Source: Petunia secreta
Taxonomy: Eukaryota > Streptophyta > Magnoliopsida > Solanales > Solanaceae
Reading direction: 5' to 3'
Assembly: GCA_029990175.1 (NCBI GenBank)
Contig: JARKIP010000064.1
Span: 15,642,001 to 15,706,000 of the forward strand
Length of the DNA: 64,000 bases
Shown here in pieces: positions 11,600-21,709 of this stretch. The position numbers and the translations under genes are program-made. Every line of letters starts with the position of its first letter. Position 1 is the stretch's first letter. Under the pieces are notes generated by a model. It was given only the letters and a program-made list of their open reading frames with translations. It did no database searches and had not been told where the DNA came from.

Positions 11600-12412
11600 C
11601 CGGCCGTCTCTACCATAAATTCCTTAAGACAATGGCTTGGGCCCCCAAAAAGTTGGGGTCCTCACTTTTTCCTTAAGATGTACTATTACTATATATATCA
11701 TTAAAAAAAAAAATAAGTCGTGTATTCAATCTCAAAACTGAAGTAAAATTTAAGGAAAAGCATAATAACCTATCTCATTAACATGGGGACCATTGCCAAC
11801 TTGCCATAATAGGAGAAGAAAAATTATTACATTTGTGGTAATTGTAGTATCTTTATATAGGTGGGTACCTATTTTGTTGGCTTATTTACCTCCTATATTT
11901 ACCTTTTTTCACCATTCTTATTCTTTTCTTATGAATATTTTGAGTATTCTAAATACAAACTCAAACTCAAACTCTCTACTTTCTACAAACTTGCTTCTTA
12001 CAAGTTACAAAGATCAAATTTTTTTTTTACGTTGTCTTCTTCAAAAAATTCAAGTAATTGCATCAACGGTCATTATATTGAAGCAGCACCAACACTATTT
12101 TGATATTATTATATCAGCTTATCATTTTCAAAACTAAAATTGATAAAATCTTATCTAAGATCAATGATGTGTCAAGAGAGATTAAATGGATTAGCTATAT
12201 TTTCAATTGAAAAAGAATTATAGAACAAATTGATTATAAAACGGTAACTAATGACTTCACATCTAAAAAAGGTGAGAAAAGTAGACTTTAAATAAAACTA
12301 TATATGATGATCTTTTATTTATTTATTTATTTATTTATTTTTGAGAAAAACAAAAAGTTATGGCATCTCTGTGAGGTTTGACTTTAGGCCCTCAATCTGA
12401 TTGAGACGGCCC
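11600..12412. mobile_element. Short-TIR DNA transposon with 10-bp flanking duplication
   Basis: The ends are inverted: GGCCGTCTC at 11602-11610 and GAGACGGCC at 12403-12411. Identical 10-bp direct copies TGAAAATTGA flank the element at 11590-11599 and 12413-12422. A 9-11 bp duplication points to a MULE. An hAT element with an 8-bp duplication plus chance identity is also possible, since the end resembles hAT ends. The interior (813 bp) has no convincing gene and contains a TTTA microsatellite near 12316-12342. Confidence 0.65.
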
Positions 12413-12489
12413 TGAAAATTGATAAATAGTTAATTTTGGACGCTCTAAGTGAGTTTTATCCACTGTTATAGAATTAATTGAGAATAACC

Positions 12490-12800
12490 ATATTACTCCA
12501 TGCGCACTTACAATTTATTGGCGTTAACAATACTCAGACTAACCACAGTACAAACATTAGAGAATTTAAATTAAACTCCAGTAAAAATATCTGAAGTTTA
12601 GTTCAAAGTTCCAAAAAATTTTCCTGAAGCTTCATATTTAAAGTCCAATATTTTGTACTGAAATTTTTGAACCAACATATTCAAAGTCCCATTATTTTTT
12701 ACTGGGATTCATATTTAAGTAATTCCAATATAAAATACTAGGATTTTAAAATTTTAGTTCAAATTTTCTAAACTAAAACCCTTTCCGTGTTTCTCGAATC
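12490..12800. repeat. Degenerate array of CCAGTA / GAAGTTT-like words
   Basis: Words such as ACTCCAGTAAAAATA, TTTGTACTGAAATTT and TTACTGGGATTCAT recur at short spacing in both orientations. The style resembles the array at 27140-27545. Borders are unclear. Confidence 0.3.
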
Positions 12801-12815
12801 TAACTAATTTCTAAA

Positions 12816-13285
12816 GGGAGATTTACAAAAATATACAAACCTAACATCAAATTTATGAAAAATACCGATACTTTCCCATTTTACATAACATAGCAATATT
12901 TTTTTTACAAAGCATATACAATTTTCAGCAAAACAAGAGAAATGAAGTTTTCTTCTTCCCCAAGCCCACTGCTCCAGATTCCGCATTTTTGCAGCTAGCC
13001 GGCTGCCGGTCGCCGGCAGTCAGTCGCCGGCCGGCGGTGGCAGGTGGCCGGATTTTTTTTAAAATATGGAAACACAAGCTAACACAAGCATAAAACATAC
13101 AAAAAAAAAATACACATTCATACTTTAAGAAAGAGCATATATAACTAATAAAAATATATAAACATACATAAACTTTAAAACATACAAAACATACTCTTAC
13201 ATACACCCACACCATACAAAGACATACAAATGAATTTTTGGACATACAAAGACTTATTCACATACATAAGAAGCACCGATACACT
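12816..13285. repeat. Left half of a repeat split by the chromovirus
   Basis: The outer end contains TATGAAAAATACCGATAC. Reverse-complementing the sequence at 26100-26180 gives TTACAAAAAATACTGATAC, so the two halves form one element with imperfect inverted ends. It includes a GC-rich GCCGGCGGTGGCAGG segment and ACATACA-rich text near the LTR insertion. The right half continues at 25519 after the TAAAT duplication. Confidence 0.5.
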
Positions 13286-13930
13286 TAAATTGACACGACC
13301 CGAATTCTCGGTTAGGCCGTGCGGGCACCCAACCACCTCCCCTAAACCTGCCGGGTGAACCCTATTGACTGAATCAATATAAATTATAAAGAATTACCTT
13401 GAAATAAAAATGAACCAAACTTTAACAACATAAGATAACTCTCAAGGATAGACAAACATACAAGCTGTCTAAATAATACAACTAACTACCCAGAATACAC
13501 AATTTTAAAGGTTTCCAGATCAGACATCTAAGAAGGCCAAAAGATATACACATTTTCCGAACGGAGCAAAAGTAAGAAAAACTGTAATATCTGAAGTTGG
13601 TGGCCGCAATGAACAGGATGGCTCACCGTAGACAGCTGAGAACGTAGTACTCCTCAATCACGGCGCGACTGGTTGGGTCCTGGTGCAGAATCTGCCGAAC
13701 GAAAAGAAAACACAAGTAAAAATAGGGGGTGAGTCATGAGGACTCAATAAGTATGAACAAACTAGCAACCTCGAAAAATAGATACGCTAGTAAGGGAAAC
13801 GGAAGCCATAGCAATCAACCAGATAAATCATTCATAGATAATTAATGCAATAAATCTATACAGCTAAAAAAAATGCATATAAAGATATGCAATGATGTGT
13901 CATGATGCAATGTGGTCACATGTGCCCGAA

Positions 13931-14098
13931 ACCTATCTCCGGCGCGGGACTCTCATCGTCTACCAGGAGATATATACAATAATGATCTTTCACCGGCGCG
14001 GGACTCTCATCGACTACCGGGAAGTATATACAGTAATGACCCTTCACCGGCTCGGGACTCTCATCGATTACCGGGAAGTATATGCAATAATGATGGCC
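13931..14098. repeat. Three-unit minisatellite in the 3' LTR, unit about 54 bp
   Basis: Three head-to-tail units share CGGGACTCTCATCG followed by TACCGGGAAGTATAT. The same three units occur in the other LTR at 24069-24233, so the array predates insertion of this copy. The short open frames across it are by-products of the repeat. Confidence 0.8.
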
Positions 14099-14827
14099 AA
14101 AGTACAATGCTCAGATACTCAATGCAATACCAGCAACAGGACATAACATATAATATACAACGCAAATTCAAGGCTAAGGCGTAATGATTACGCCTATCGG
14201 CAGCTACACACGTAAGAAACACGTGGTAGAAAATCCATGAGGCCAGGTGCCTCCAAAGAAATGGATATAATCACTTACCGTATTCCGAAGCTAGTCCTGT
14301 TACTCACCCACTGCTTTTTCCTTTGTATTAGTTGCCAAACGATCTCTTTCTATTCAATAAGCAGAAAAATTATATCAAATAAAGCTAAAGGCTTCATTCC
14401 TTATGTTTTAGGGCAATCCAGTTAGGAACCTGATACCCTATTCGTATACGCAATACGCAGGCCAGGCCTATATACAGGGTTCAAAATCCCATAACCAAAC
14501 CCTAAATAAATTATATTTATATGTTGTCCATAACTCACTGAGTATGAATATATAATCATTTCCATCATCGGGGTCCAATTGACCCTGTAAACTATCAATT
14601 TAAGTCATTAGGGCGATGTCTAACATCCCTATTTTTACCGTAAAAATATATTCAAACACACGTAATAAGCTAAGATAATGAGTTAACACTACTAAAAATT
14701 GATGAAAATGCTACAAAAAGGTTGGAGACGGAATTCCCTCTCTAACTGATTGGAGAGGGAATTCCGTCTCCAATCAGTGTTACAATAAAAAATTAATTAA
14801 ATTTTTTAGATTTGGAGACGGAATTCT

Positions 14828-14910
14828 GTCTCCAACCAAAAAGCAAAAAGCGTGTCAGTGATTGGAGACGCTCCAATCACTGACACGCTTTTTGCTTTTT
14901 GGTTGGAGAC
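14828..14910. repeat. Perfect hairpin: 40-bp arms, 3-nt loop
   Basis: The arms at 14828-14867 and 14871-14910 are exact reverse complements (left arm begins GTCTCCAACC, right arm ends GGTTGGAGAC) separated by ACG. It lies in the left subterminal region of the CACTA element. Confidence 0.95.
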
Positions 14911-15562
14911 GGAACTCTAAAAATATACACTCACTTGTTCTTTCAGATTCATTATCTCCCCCAAATTAAAAAACCCCTCCCCACACGATTCACTACCTCC
15001 CTCACTGCTCCGGCGAAAATATTGCTCCTTGCCCTGCTGAAATTGCTCCCTCCCCCAGCGAAACTTCCCTAATCATCCTAACAACTTATTCAAGTAAGTT
15101 TTCTTCATCTTCCCCATTATTTTTAGCTATATCCAAGTGTGAATGTAATTGTTGTGCCTAGATTCAAGCCGGTTCATCCTGCTATACTGCAATTATGCAA
15201 TGTTCAATTGGTTTTAGTTTTTCCCTAATGTACAGTATTTAATAGTAGCTGCTTAATCATTAGTGTTCTAATTCTATCTAATTGAATATCCTACATATAT
15301 ATACATGTGATATCACATATTAGCATATCATAATAGAAATATTTTAGTCATTATGTACACATAAAAGGTTTGTACTTATTATTTCCTTTTAGTGTTTGTT
15401 TGCCAGAATTGTTGACGGGAGGTACACTTAGGCGAATGATTTTGATGGATCTCTTGACCTTCTGCAATCTCTTGAGTTCATAGTAATGTCTTTCCTTTAT
15501 CACAAATTGATAGTTGTAATAGTGATGTCGTTGGTGATTTATGGCATTTGTTTTTATTAACA

Positions 15563-15925
15563 GACAAGCTTGATGTCTCTAAATTTTACTCCCTGCTTCA
15601 CTTTGTTGCTTCTTTGGAGTCGTAGCTAGAAAATACATCAAATAATGGCGTGCATTAGCTGCCCAATATATTGTTGAGGGAAATGATTTGATCGAGGCAT
15701 TGGCTGGTGCCAAGGATGAGGTATTAGTGCGTTCATAGCTAAATGATCTTCAAAATGTATCATCAGATAATGTAATTTTTCTTTACTATCCCTGATTTTT
15801 TTTATTATCACGGCCAATTATATAGGGGTTGTACTTTCACGCATTCCTCTTTACTAATGTAGCTTATAGATGTCCTCTCAGAGAGTGAAAAATGAAGCTG
15901 CTCAGAAGGCTATTAAGGATGAGCT
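15563..15925 (+). pseudogene. Captured host-gene fragments inside the CACTA element
   Basis: Coding-like pieces read on the plus strand. An exon-like piece follows an acceptor at 15563 and encodes DKLDVSKFYSLLHFVASLES before a stop. Next comes a piece containing EGNDLIEALAGAKDE (about 15673-15717), interrupted by a TAG near 15736 and continuing LNDLQNVSSDN. A third piece near 15870-15925 resembles RVKNEAAQKAIKDELK. Intron-like T-rich sequence separates them, which suggests genomic (not cDNA) capture. I cannot identify the parent gene. Stops make it a pseudogene in its present form. Confidence 0.5.
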
Positions 15926-16861
15926 AAAGTATTTATATCTTTTTATAATGACTTAGGTAAATTTAGTTGTTGCTATTTTGCACTGAAGATGAAACGACGA
16001 CCACATTATTAGGTAAATTCTTCCGCTGCATTTCATTTTTTGTTGCATTTTACTCATGATTAATGATCTTTGATAAGCATATAATTAGCGAGTAATTCAG
16101 TTTGGCTATAGTGCGTAGGGACCTTTCTTTTTTGTAATTTATAACTTTATTTATTAGTACTTTGGTTGGTGTAGATCTTGATGACTGTTTCATTTTGGGA
16201 TGAATGGGTCAAACATATGTGAAACTTTAGCAGAGTCAGATTGTTTAAGTTCTACATTTTCAACCCTACGATTTGTTTGATCTTTCTTTGTTTTTTATTA
16301 TTATGTTTTGGGTTTTTACTTTTGTAGATTAGCCATATCTTGCTTCCTAAAAGATTGATGTCATCAAGATAGATCTTCAGGTGGTTATTGTTGATGTCTG
16401 TCGTTGTGTTTTGTAGAGGTAATGACTGACATGAGTTTTTGGTGTATTCTTGATTATTCTTGAAATACTAAGAATTAGAAAATGTTCTGCAAGATCTTAA
16501 TCGTTTCGACCTAATAGTTCATGTCATGAGGTTGTCATGAGGTTCCTGAGTAGTATGAAATATAATTTTGCCTAACAGACTATACTCACTGCTGGCTTTA
16601 ACTAAAGCTGGTTAAGGATCCCATTTTGCTTTGGTTAACTAAAAGCATCATCATATAGGAATTTTCAGCCAACAAGAAAATCATTCGACACACAGGGAGC
16701 ATGTCATGTTAAATGGGATGTAAGTGCAGTATTTGGAAGCTTACAATAGCTAAGAATGACCTTATCGAACTCCCCAATTGACTTTATAAAGTTGAGCTTT
16801 AACAGGTTGTTTTTGGTTGCTTTGTACCGAATTTCTAATGTTTTTATTTAGCAATGAAACA

Positions 16862-17350
16862 ATAGTTAGAGACGGAATCCGTCTCTAACCAACCAAAAAA
16901 ATTAATTTATTTTATTAGAGAGGGAATTCCATCTCTAAACAATGAAAATAATATATATAATTTATGTTGGAGAGGGAATTCCGTCTTAATTAATTTAATG
17001 CTTGAGAGGAAATTCCCTCTCCAAGCATTAAATTAATTTATTCCTCTCCAAGCATTAAATTAATTAATTAAATTAATTTAATGCTTGGAGATGGAATTCC
17101 CTCTCCAAGCATTTAATTAATTTAATGCTTGGAGAGGGAATTCCCTCTCCAAATGCAAAAGTTAGTGCGCCCGACACATTCTTGGAGACGGAATTCCGTC
17201 TCCAAGAATGTGTCAGTGTGTCAGCTATTTTTATATTTGGAGACGGAATTCCATCTCCAAGTTGTCCAAAGACGCGCTTAAAAGCGAAGGACGCGCGGAG
17301 ACGAAATTCCGTCTCCAAACACCTTTTAGAGAGGGAATTCCGTCTCCAAA
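16862..17350. repeat. Right subterminal repeat array of the CACTA element
   Basis: Repeated copies of GGAGACGGAATTCC, GGAGAGGGAATTCC and their reverse complements alternate here with short AATTAATTT spacers. Several pairs form near-perfect palindromes such as GGAGACGGAATTCCGTCTCC. The mirrored open frames on both strands at 17073-17370 arise from this symmetry and are not genes. Confidence 0.85.
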
Positions 17351-18221
17351 CTGTGACGCAAATTAATTAATTTCTAGTAGTGTATAACATCATTACCTGA
17401 AGATTTGGGGAGAAATTCCACTATTTTTCCACTCTTTTTTCCCTTTTTCCCCTCTCTTTTCTAATTTTTCCTCGCTGAGCGTTTTTTTGAAATGTTGCTG
17501 TTGTATATCGTATACATTCTGCTAGGGATTAAATCCCCTAAGCCATCGACTTTTTCCAATTTTTAATTATTATTTTTTTAAAATAAATAAATTCGCTACG
17601 ACGATTAAAATTAAAATGGAACCCTAGAGAAGTCGAAATGATCCCAAATTTTTCAAGTAAGTTATACAAAATATATGTAACATACTCGCAAAGACGGATC
17701 TCAAATCCGACTCCCGAAACTCAAGATGCGAATTTAAAGGAAAAAGGTCAAATTATTTAACTTTCGGCATTTTTTGCGGAACTAGCCGATCAACATCGAA
17801 ATTCACTTTCGAAAAATCATAAAAGTCACAAATAATCATACGAACCTAACGGGACTTTCGGATTTCGAATCGGAGCTCATTCCCCCTAACCGAGCTCAAA
17901 AATCTCTTTTTAATATTTATTGACAATAAAAACTGAAACCTTCTTCCGATGCCTACCAAACGAGGTCTGATTTAGCTCAAATTTTACAGACAGGTCCTAA
18001 TGGACCTTACGAATATTTTAAAATTATCGGCACACCAATCGGAGTCCTAACTTCCGAAACGACTAACCGATGTCGTTTTCATTCTCCTCCACTTAGACTC
18101 TCGTTCGTACTCGAACGAGCAAGAGTCTAAAATAGATTTCACACCTCTAATGAGAATGCTTACACCAAATTTTCAATGACATTTACTACGAAACCAAAAT
18201 CATATGCAATGATAAGAACTT

Positions 18222-18920
18222 TTAAGCTTTAAAGATCAAGATCGAACCTGAATCGTCGAAGAGGTAAGGATACCTCTCACGTATACTGGACTCAAGCTCC
18301 CAAGTGTCCTCCTCATGTGGACGATTATTCCATCACACTCGAACCATTGGAATCTGCTTCGAACGAAGCTTTCGGATATCACGCGCTACTATAGCAACTG
18401 GGAATTCCTCGTAAGCCAGATTCACATCTAGCTGAGCAGGGTCTAATTCGATCACTTCGGAAGGATCTCGGATACACTTTCGAAGCATCGATACATGGAA
18501 AACTGGGTGAACTGGCATAGAAGCTGGCAAGTCGAGCTGATAAGCTACCTTACCAATACGCTTATCGATACGTAAAGGGCCAATGAACCTGGGACTAAGC
18601 TTTCCTTTCCTACCAAACCTCTTTACACCTCGTATCGGTGACACTTTCAGAAATACCATGTCCCCGACCTCGAACTCTAACTCTCGGCTCCTCCGGTTCG
18701 AATATGAAATCTGCCTACTCTGGGCGGTCCGTAAACGATCCTGAATAACACGAACAACGTCAAGAGTCTGACGAACCATATCTGAACTCATCACCTCGAC
18801 ATCTCGAGACTCAAACCAGCCAATAGGAGAACGACATCGACGACCGTATAAGGCCTCAAATGGAGCCATCTGAATAGAAGACTGGTAGCTATTATAATAA
18901 GAGAACTCTGCTAACGCCAA
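18222..18920 (-). pseudogene. Chromovirus integrase C-terminus and chromodomain-like tail
   Basis: This is the 3' end of pol. Read on the minus strand it continues integrase (ALAEFSYYNSY, MAPFEALYGRRCRSPIGW), then the GPF/Y-type region (SPRFIGPLRI) and FHVSMLRKC. A chromodomain-like tail follows, with RDIRKLRSKQIP, WNNRPHEEDTWELES and YPYLF. A TGA at 18333-18335 cuts the tail between its first strand and the aromatic WNNRP block, and the frame then runs to a natural stop at 18222. A frameshift near 18915 separates it from the integrase core. Confidence 0.88.
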
Positions 18921-20206
18921 ATGATCATCCAGTAACCCCCGAAGTCAAGTGCACAAGCTCTCAACATGTCCTCCAGAATCTGAATAACCCGCTCGGACTG
19001 ACCGTCAGTCTGAGGATGGAATGTTGTACTAAGCTGCACCTGGGTCCCCAACTCTCTCTGAAAACACTGCCAGAACTGAGAAATAAACTGGGAACCACGA
19101 TCTGAGATAATGGATACAGGAGTACCATGCAATCTAACCACCTGCTCAATGAAAATCCGAGCCAGTCTCTGAGCTGAATCAGTAGTCTTTACAGGGATAA
19201 AGTGAGCTGATTTAGTCAGTCGGTCGACAATGACCCAGACTGAATCGTGGCGCCGCAGGGTCTTTGGCAGACCAACTATAAAATCTATCGTGATGTGCTC
19301 CCACTTTCACTCGGGAATGGGCAATGCTTGAGCTAGCCCTGCTGGTCTCCGGTGCTCGAACTTAACCTGCTGACAGTTCAAGCAACGAGATACATAATCA
19401 AATACATCTCTCTTGATCCCCTTCCACCAGTATAGCTCTCGGAGGTCCTGATACATTTTTGTAATACCAGGATGAATGGAATAACGCGAGTTATGAGCTT
19501 CACCGAGCACCGACTGCCTCAAATCCCCAACATCAGGAACACAGAGTCGACCATTAAACCGAAGAATTCCATCTGAATCAAGTTCGAAGGAGGGAACTCC
19601 TCCACTTAGGACACGATCACGCAACTCCTGTAGATGAGGATCCTCGAACTGTCTTCCCTTAATCTGATTGACCAAGGAAGACTGAGCTGCAATATATGCT
19701 AAGACTCGACTGGAGTCTGGGAGAAGAAATCTCACGCCAGAGTTGCCAAGGGACTGCAATTCTCGAGCCAATGGTCTCATATCAGCATAAAGAAAAGCCA
19801 TGCTGCCCATGGACTTCCTGCTCAAAGCATCTGCTACCACGTTTGCCTTCCCAGGATGATAATGGATAGTGAGATCATAATCTTTAATCAATTCAAGCCA
19901 TCTCCGCTGTCGGCCGTTAAGATCTTTCTGAGAGAGAAGATACTGCAGACTCTTATGATCCGTATACACCTCACAAGGCTCGCCATAAAGGTAATGCCTC
20001 CATATCTTCAAAGCAAAGACCACAGCTGCCAATTCTAAATCATGAGTCGGATAATTCTTCTCATTCGGCTTTAACTGTCTGGAAGCATAAGCAATTACCT
20101 TCCCGTGCTGCATAAGAACACAACCAAGGCCCACACGAGATGCATCACAATAAACTACGAATCCACCGGTGCCCGAAGGAAGGGATAGCACTGGAGCTGA
20201 AGTCAA
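18911..20206 (-). pseudogene. Chromovirus RNase H and integrase core
   Basis: RNase H begins with VVYCDASRVGLGCVLMQ, then KNYPTHDLELAAVVFALK and YTDHKSLQYLL. After DALSRKS comes the integrase zinc-binding region (HNSRYSIHPG, CLNCQQVK). The catalytic core follows with TIDF, SDRGSQF and HPQTDGQSERVIQILED, which shows the D, D and E of the DDE triad. A TGA at 19307 lies between the zinc region and the core in the same frame and is explicable as a tryptophan codon turned stop. The piece ends at the frameshift near 18915. Confidence 0.9.
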
Positions 20207-20251
20207 TAAGGCCTTAAGCTTCTGGAAGCTGGCCTCACACTCATCGGACCA

Positions 20252-21670
20252 TCAAAACTGAACCGCCTTCTGCGTCAGGCGAGTCAGGGGAGCTGCAATA
20301 GTAGAGAACTTTTCCACAAACCTCCGATAATAACCTACTAATCCAAGGAAGCGGAGAATCTCCGTCGGAGTGGTAGGACGAGGCCATTTCTGCACTGCTT
20401 CAATCTTCTTCGGATCAACCTTGATACCTTCACTAGATATTACGTGACCTAAAAATGCTACAGAATCAAGCCAAAACTCACATTTCGAGAACTTGACATA
20501 CAACTTACGATCACGGAGGGTCTGAAGAACCACCCTCAGATGATAATCATGCTCCTCATGGCTACGAGAATAAATAAGAATATCATCAATGAAGATAATG
20601 ACAAAGGAATCAAGGAATGGCTTAAACACCCGGTTCATGAGATCCATAAAGGCTGCAGGGGCATTAGTCAACCCAAAAGACATAACTAGGAACTCATAAT
20701 GGCCGTAACGAGTCCTAAAAGCAGACTTCGAGATATCTAATTCTCGAATCTTTAGCTGATGATAACCAAATCGCAGATCGATCTTAGAAAAGAATTTGGC
20801 ACCCTGCAACTGATCAAACAAATCATCAATGCGAGGCAAGGGATACTTATTCTTGATGGTGACCTTATTTAGCTGATGATAATCAATACACATCCGCATA
20901 GTCCCATCTTTCTTTTTCACGAATAGAACAGGAGCACCCCACGGAGAAATACTCGGCCTAATGTACCCTTTATCAAGCAAATCTTGCAACTGCTCCTTCA
21001 GCTCCTTCTACTCTGATGGGGCCATGCGATAAGGAGGGATAGAAATAGGCTGAGTCCCTGGCACTGTATCAATGCCAAACTCGATCTCTCGATCAGGAGG
21101 AAGTCCTGGAAAATCATCTGGAAACACATCAGGGAACTCCCTAACGACAGGAATAGAATCAAGAGATGGAATCTCCACAGTGGTATCTCGAACCATGGCA
21201 AGATATGCTAAACACCCTTTATCCATCATCCGTTTTGCCTTCAAGAAAGAAATAACATGCCCCATGGGTGGCAAATAAGAACCCTGCCACACTACCGGTG
21301 CTGAACAAGGAAGAGACAACTGAAGAGACTTGGCATGACAATCTAATGTGGCATGACACGACGCTAGCCAATCCATGCCAATAATAACATCAAAATCAAC
21401 CATATCTAGGATTAGAAGATCTACCAGTGTCTCACAACCCTCAAAAGATATGGTACAAGCTGGATAAACTCGATCCACGATGATAATGTCTCCAATAGGA
21501 GTAGAAACACAGAATGGATCACGAAGACACATATAATCAACATGAAAACCCGAAGCGAAATAAGGAGATACATATGAATAGGTAGATCCCGGATCCACCA
21601 AAGAATATGCATCTCGACCACAAACAGATAAAATACCTGTAACAACAGCTGGGGATGCCTTGGCATCCTG
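20252..21670 (-). pseudogene. Chromovirus protease and reverse transcriptase
   Basis: The retropepsin motif appears as LVDPGSTYSYVS, with DVIIGMDWL downstream, so the catalytic Asp is kept although Pro replaces the usual Ser/Thr. Reverse transcriptase follows: VLFVKKKDGTMRMCIDYHQL, KIDLRFGYHQLKI, MSFGLTNAPAAF and FVIIFIDDILIYS. The last carries the two catalytic aspartates. In-frame stops lie at 21008 (just before KELKEQLQ) and 20252 (TGA before WSDECE). The frame is otherwise continuous with the 3' part of gag and with RNase H. Confidence 0.92.
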
Positions 21671-21709
21671 CCTGGCCGGCAGTGCATATAGCTGTCTCTG
21701 CGGCTGAGC

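Larger units (their letters stand above)
14687..17382. mobile_element. Non-autonomous CACTA (En/Spm-type) transposon
   Basis: The element begins CACTACTAAAAATT and ends AATTTCTAGTAGTG, the inverted CACTA-type termini. The right LTR of the host retrotransposon lacks it, giving an empty-site comparison (GTTAACATCATT near 24820). TAA precedes the element and TATAA follows, consistent with a 3-bp duplication plus small end changes. Subterminal regions (about 14720-14925 and 16862-17350) are packed with copies of GGAGACGGAATTCC in both orientations, as expected for transposase-binding subterminal repeats. No transposase is seen. Confidence 0.92.
13291..18081 (-). repeat. 3' LTR of the chromovirus, interrupted by a CACTA element
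   Basis: Without the CACTA insert (14687-17382) this LTR is 2,095 bp, close to the 2,086 bp of the other LTR. The two align throughout by eye with scattered substitutions. It ends at 18081 next to the polypurine tract. Confidence 0.92.

Noticed and set aside
13892..14184. Repeated short units that could suggest a CRISPR-like array
   Set aside because: Three contiguous units with no unique spacers, inside a plant LTR and duplicated in the sister LTR: a minisatellite.
17073..17370. Two overlapping open frames with similar peptides on opposite strands
   Set aside because: They come from palindromic subterminal repeats of the CACTA element.
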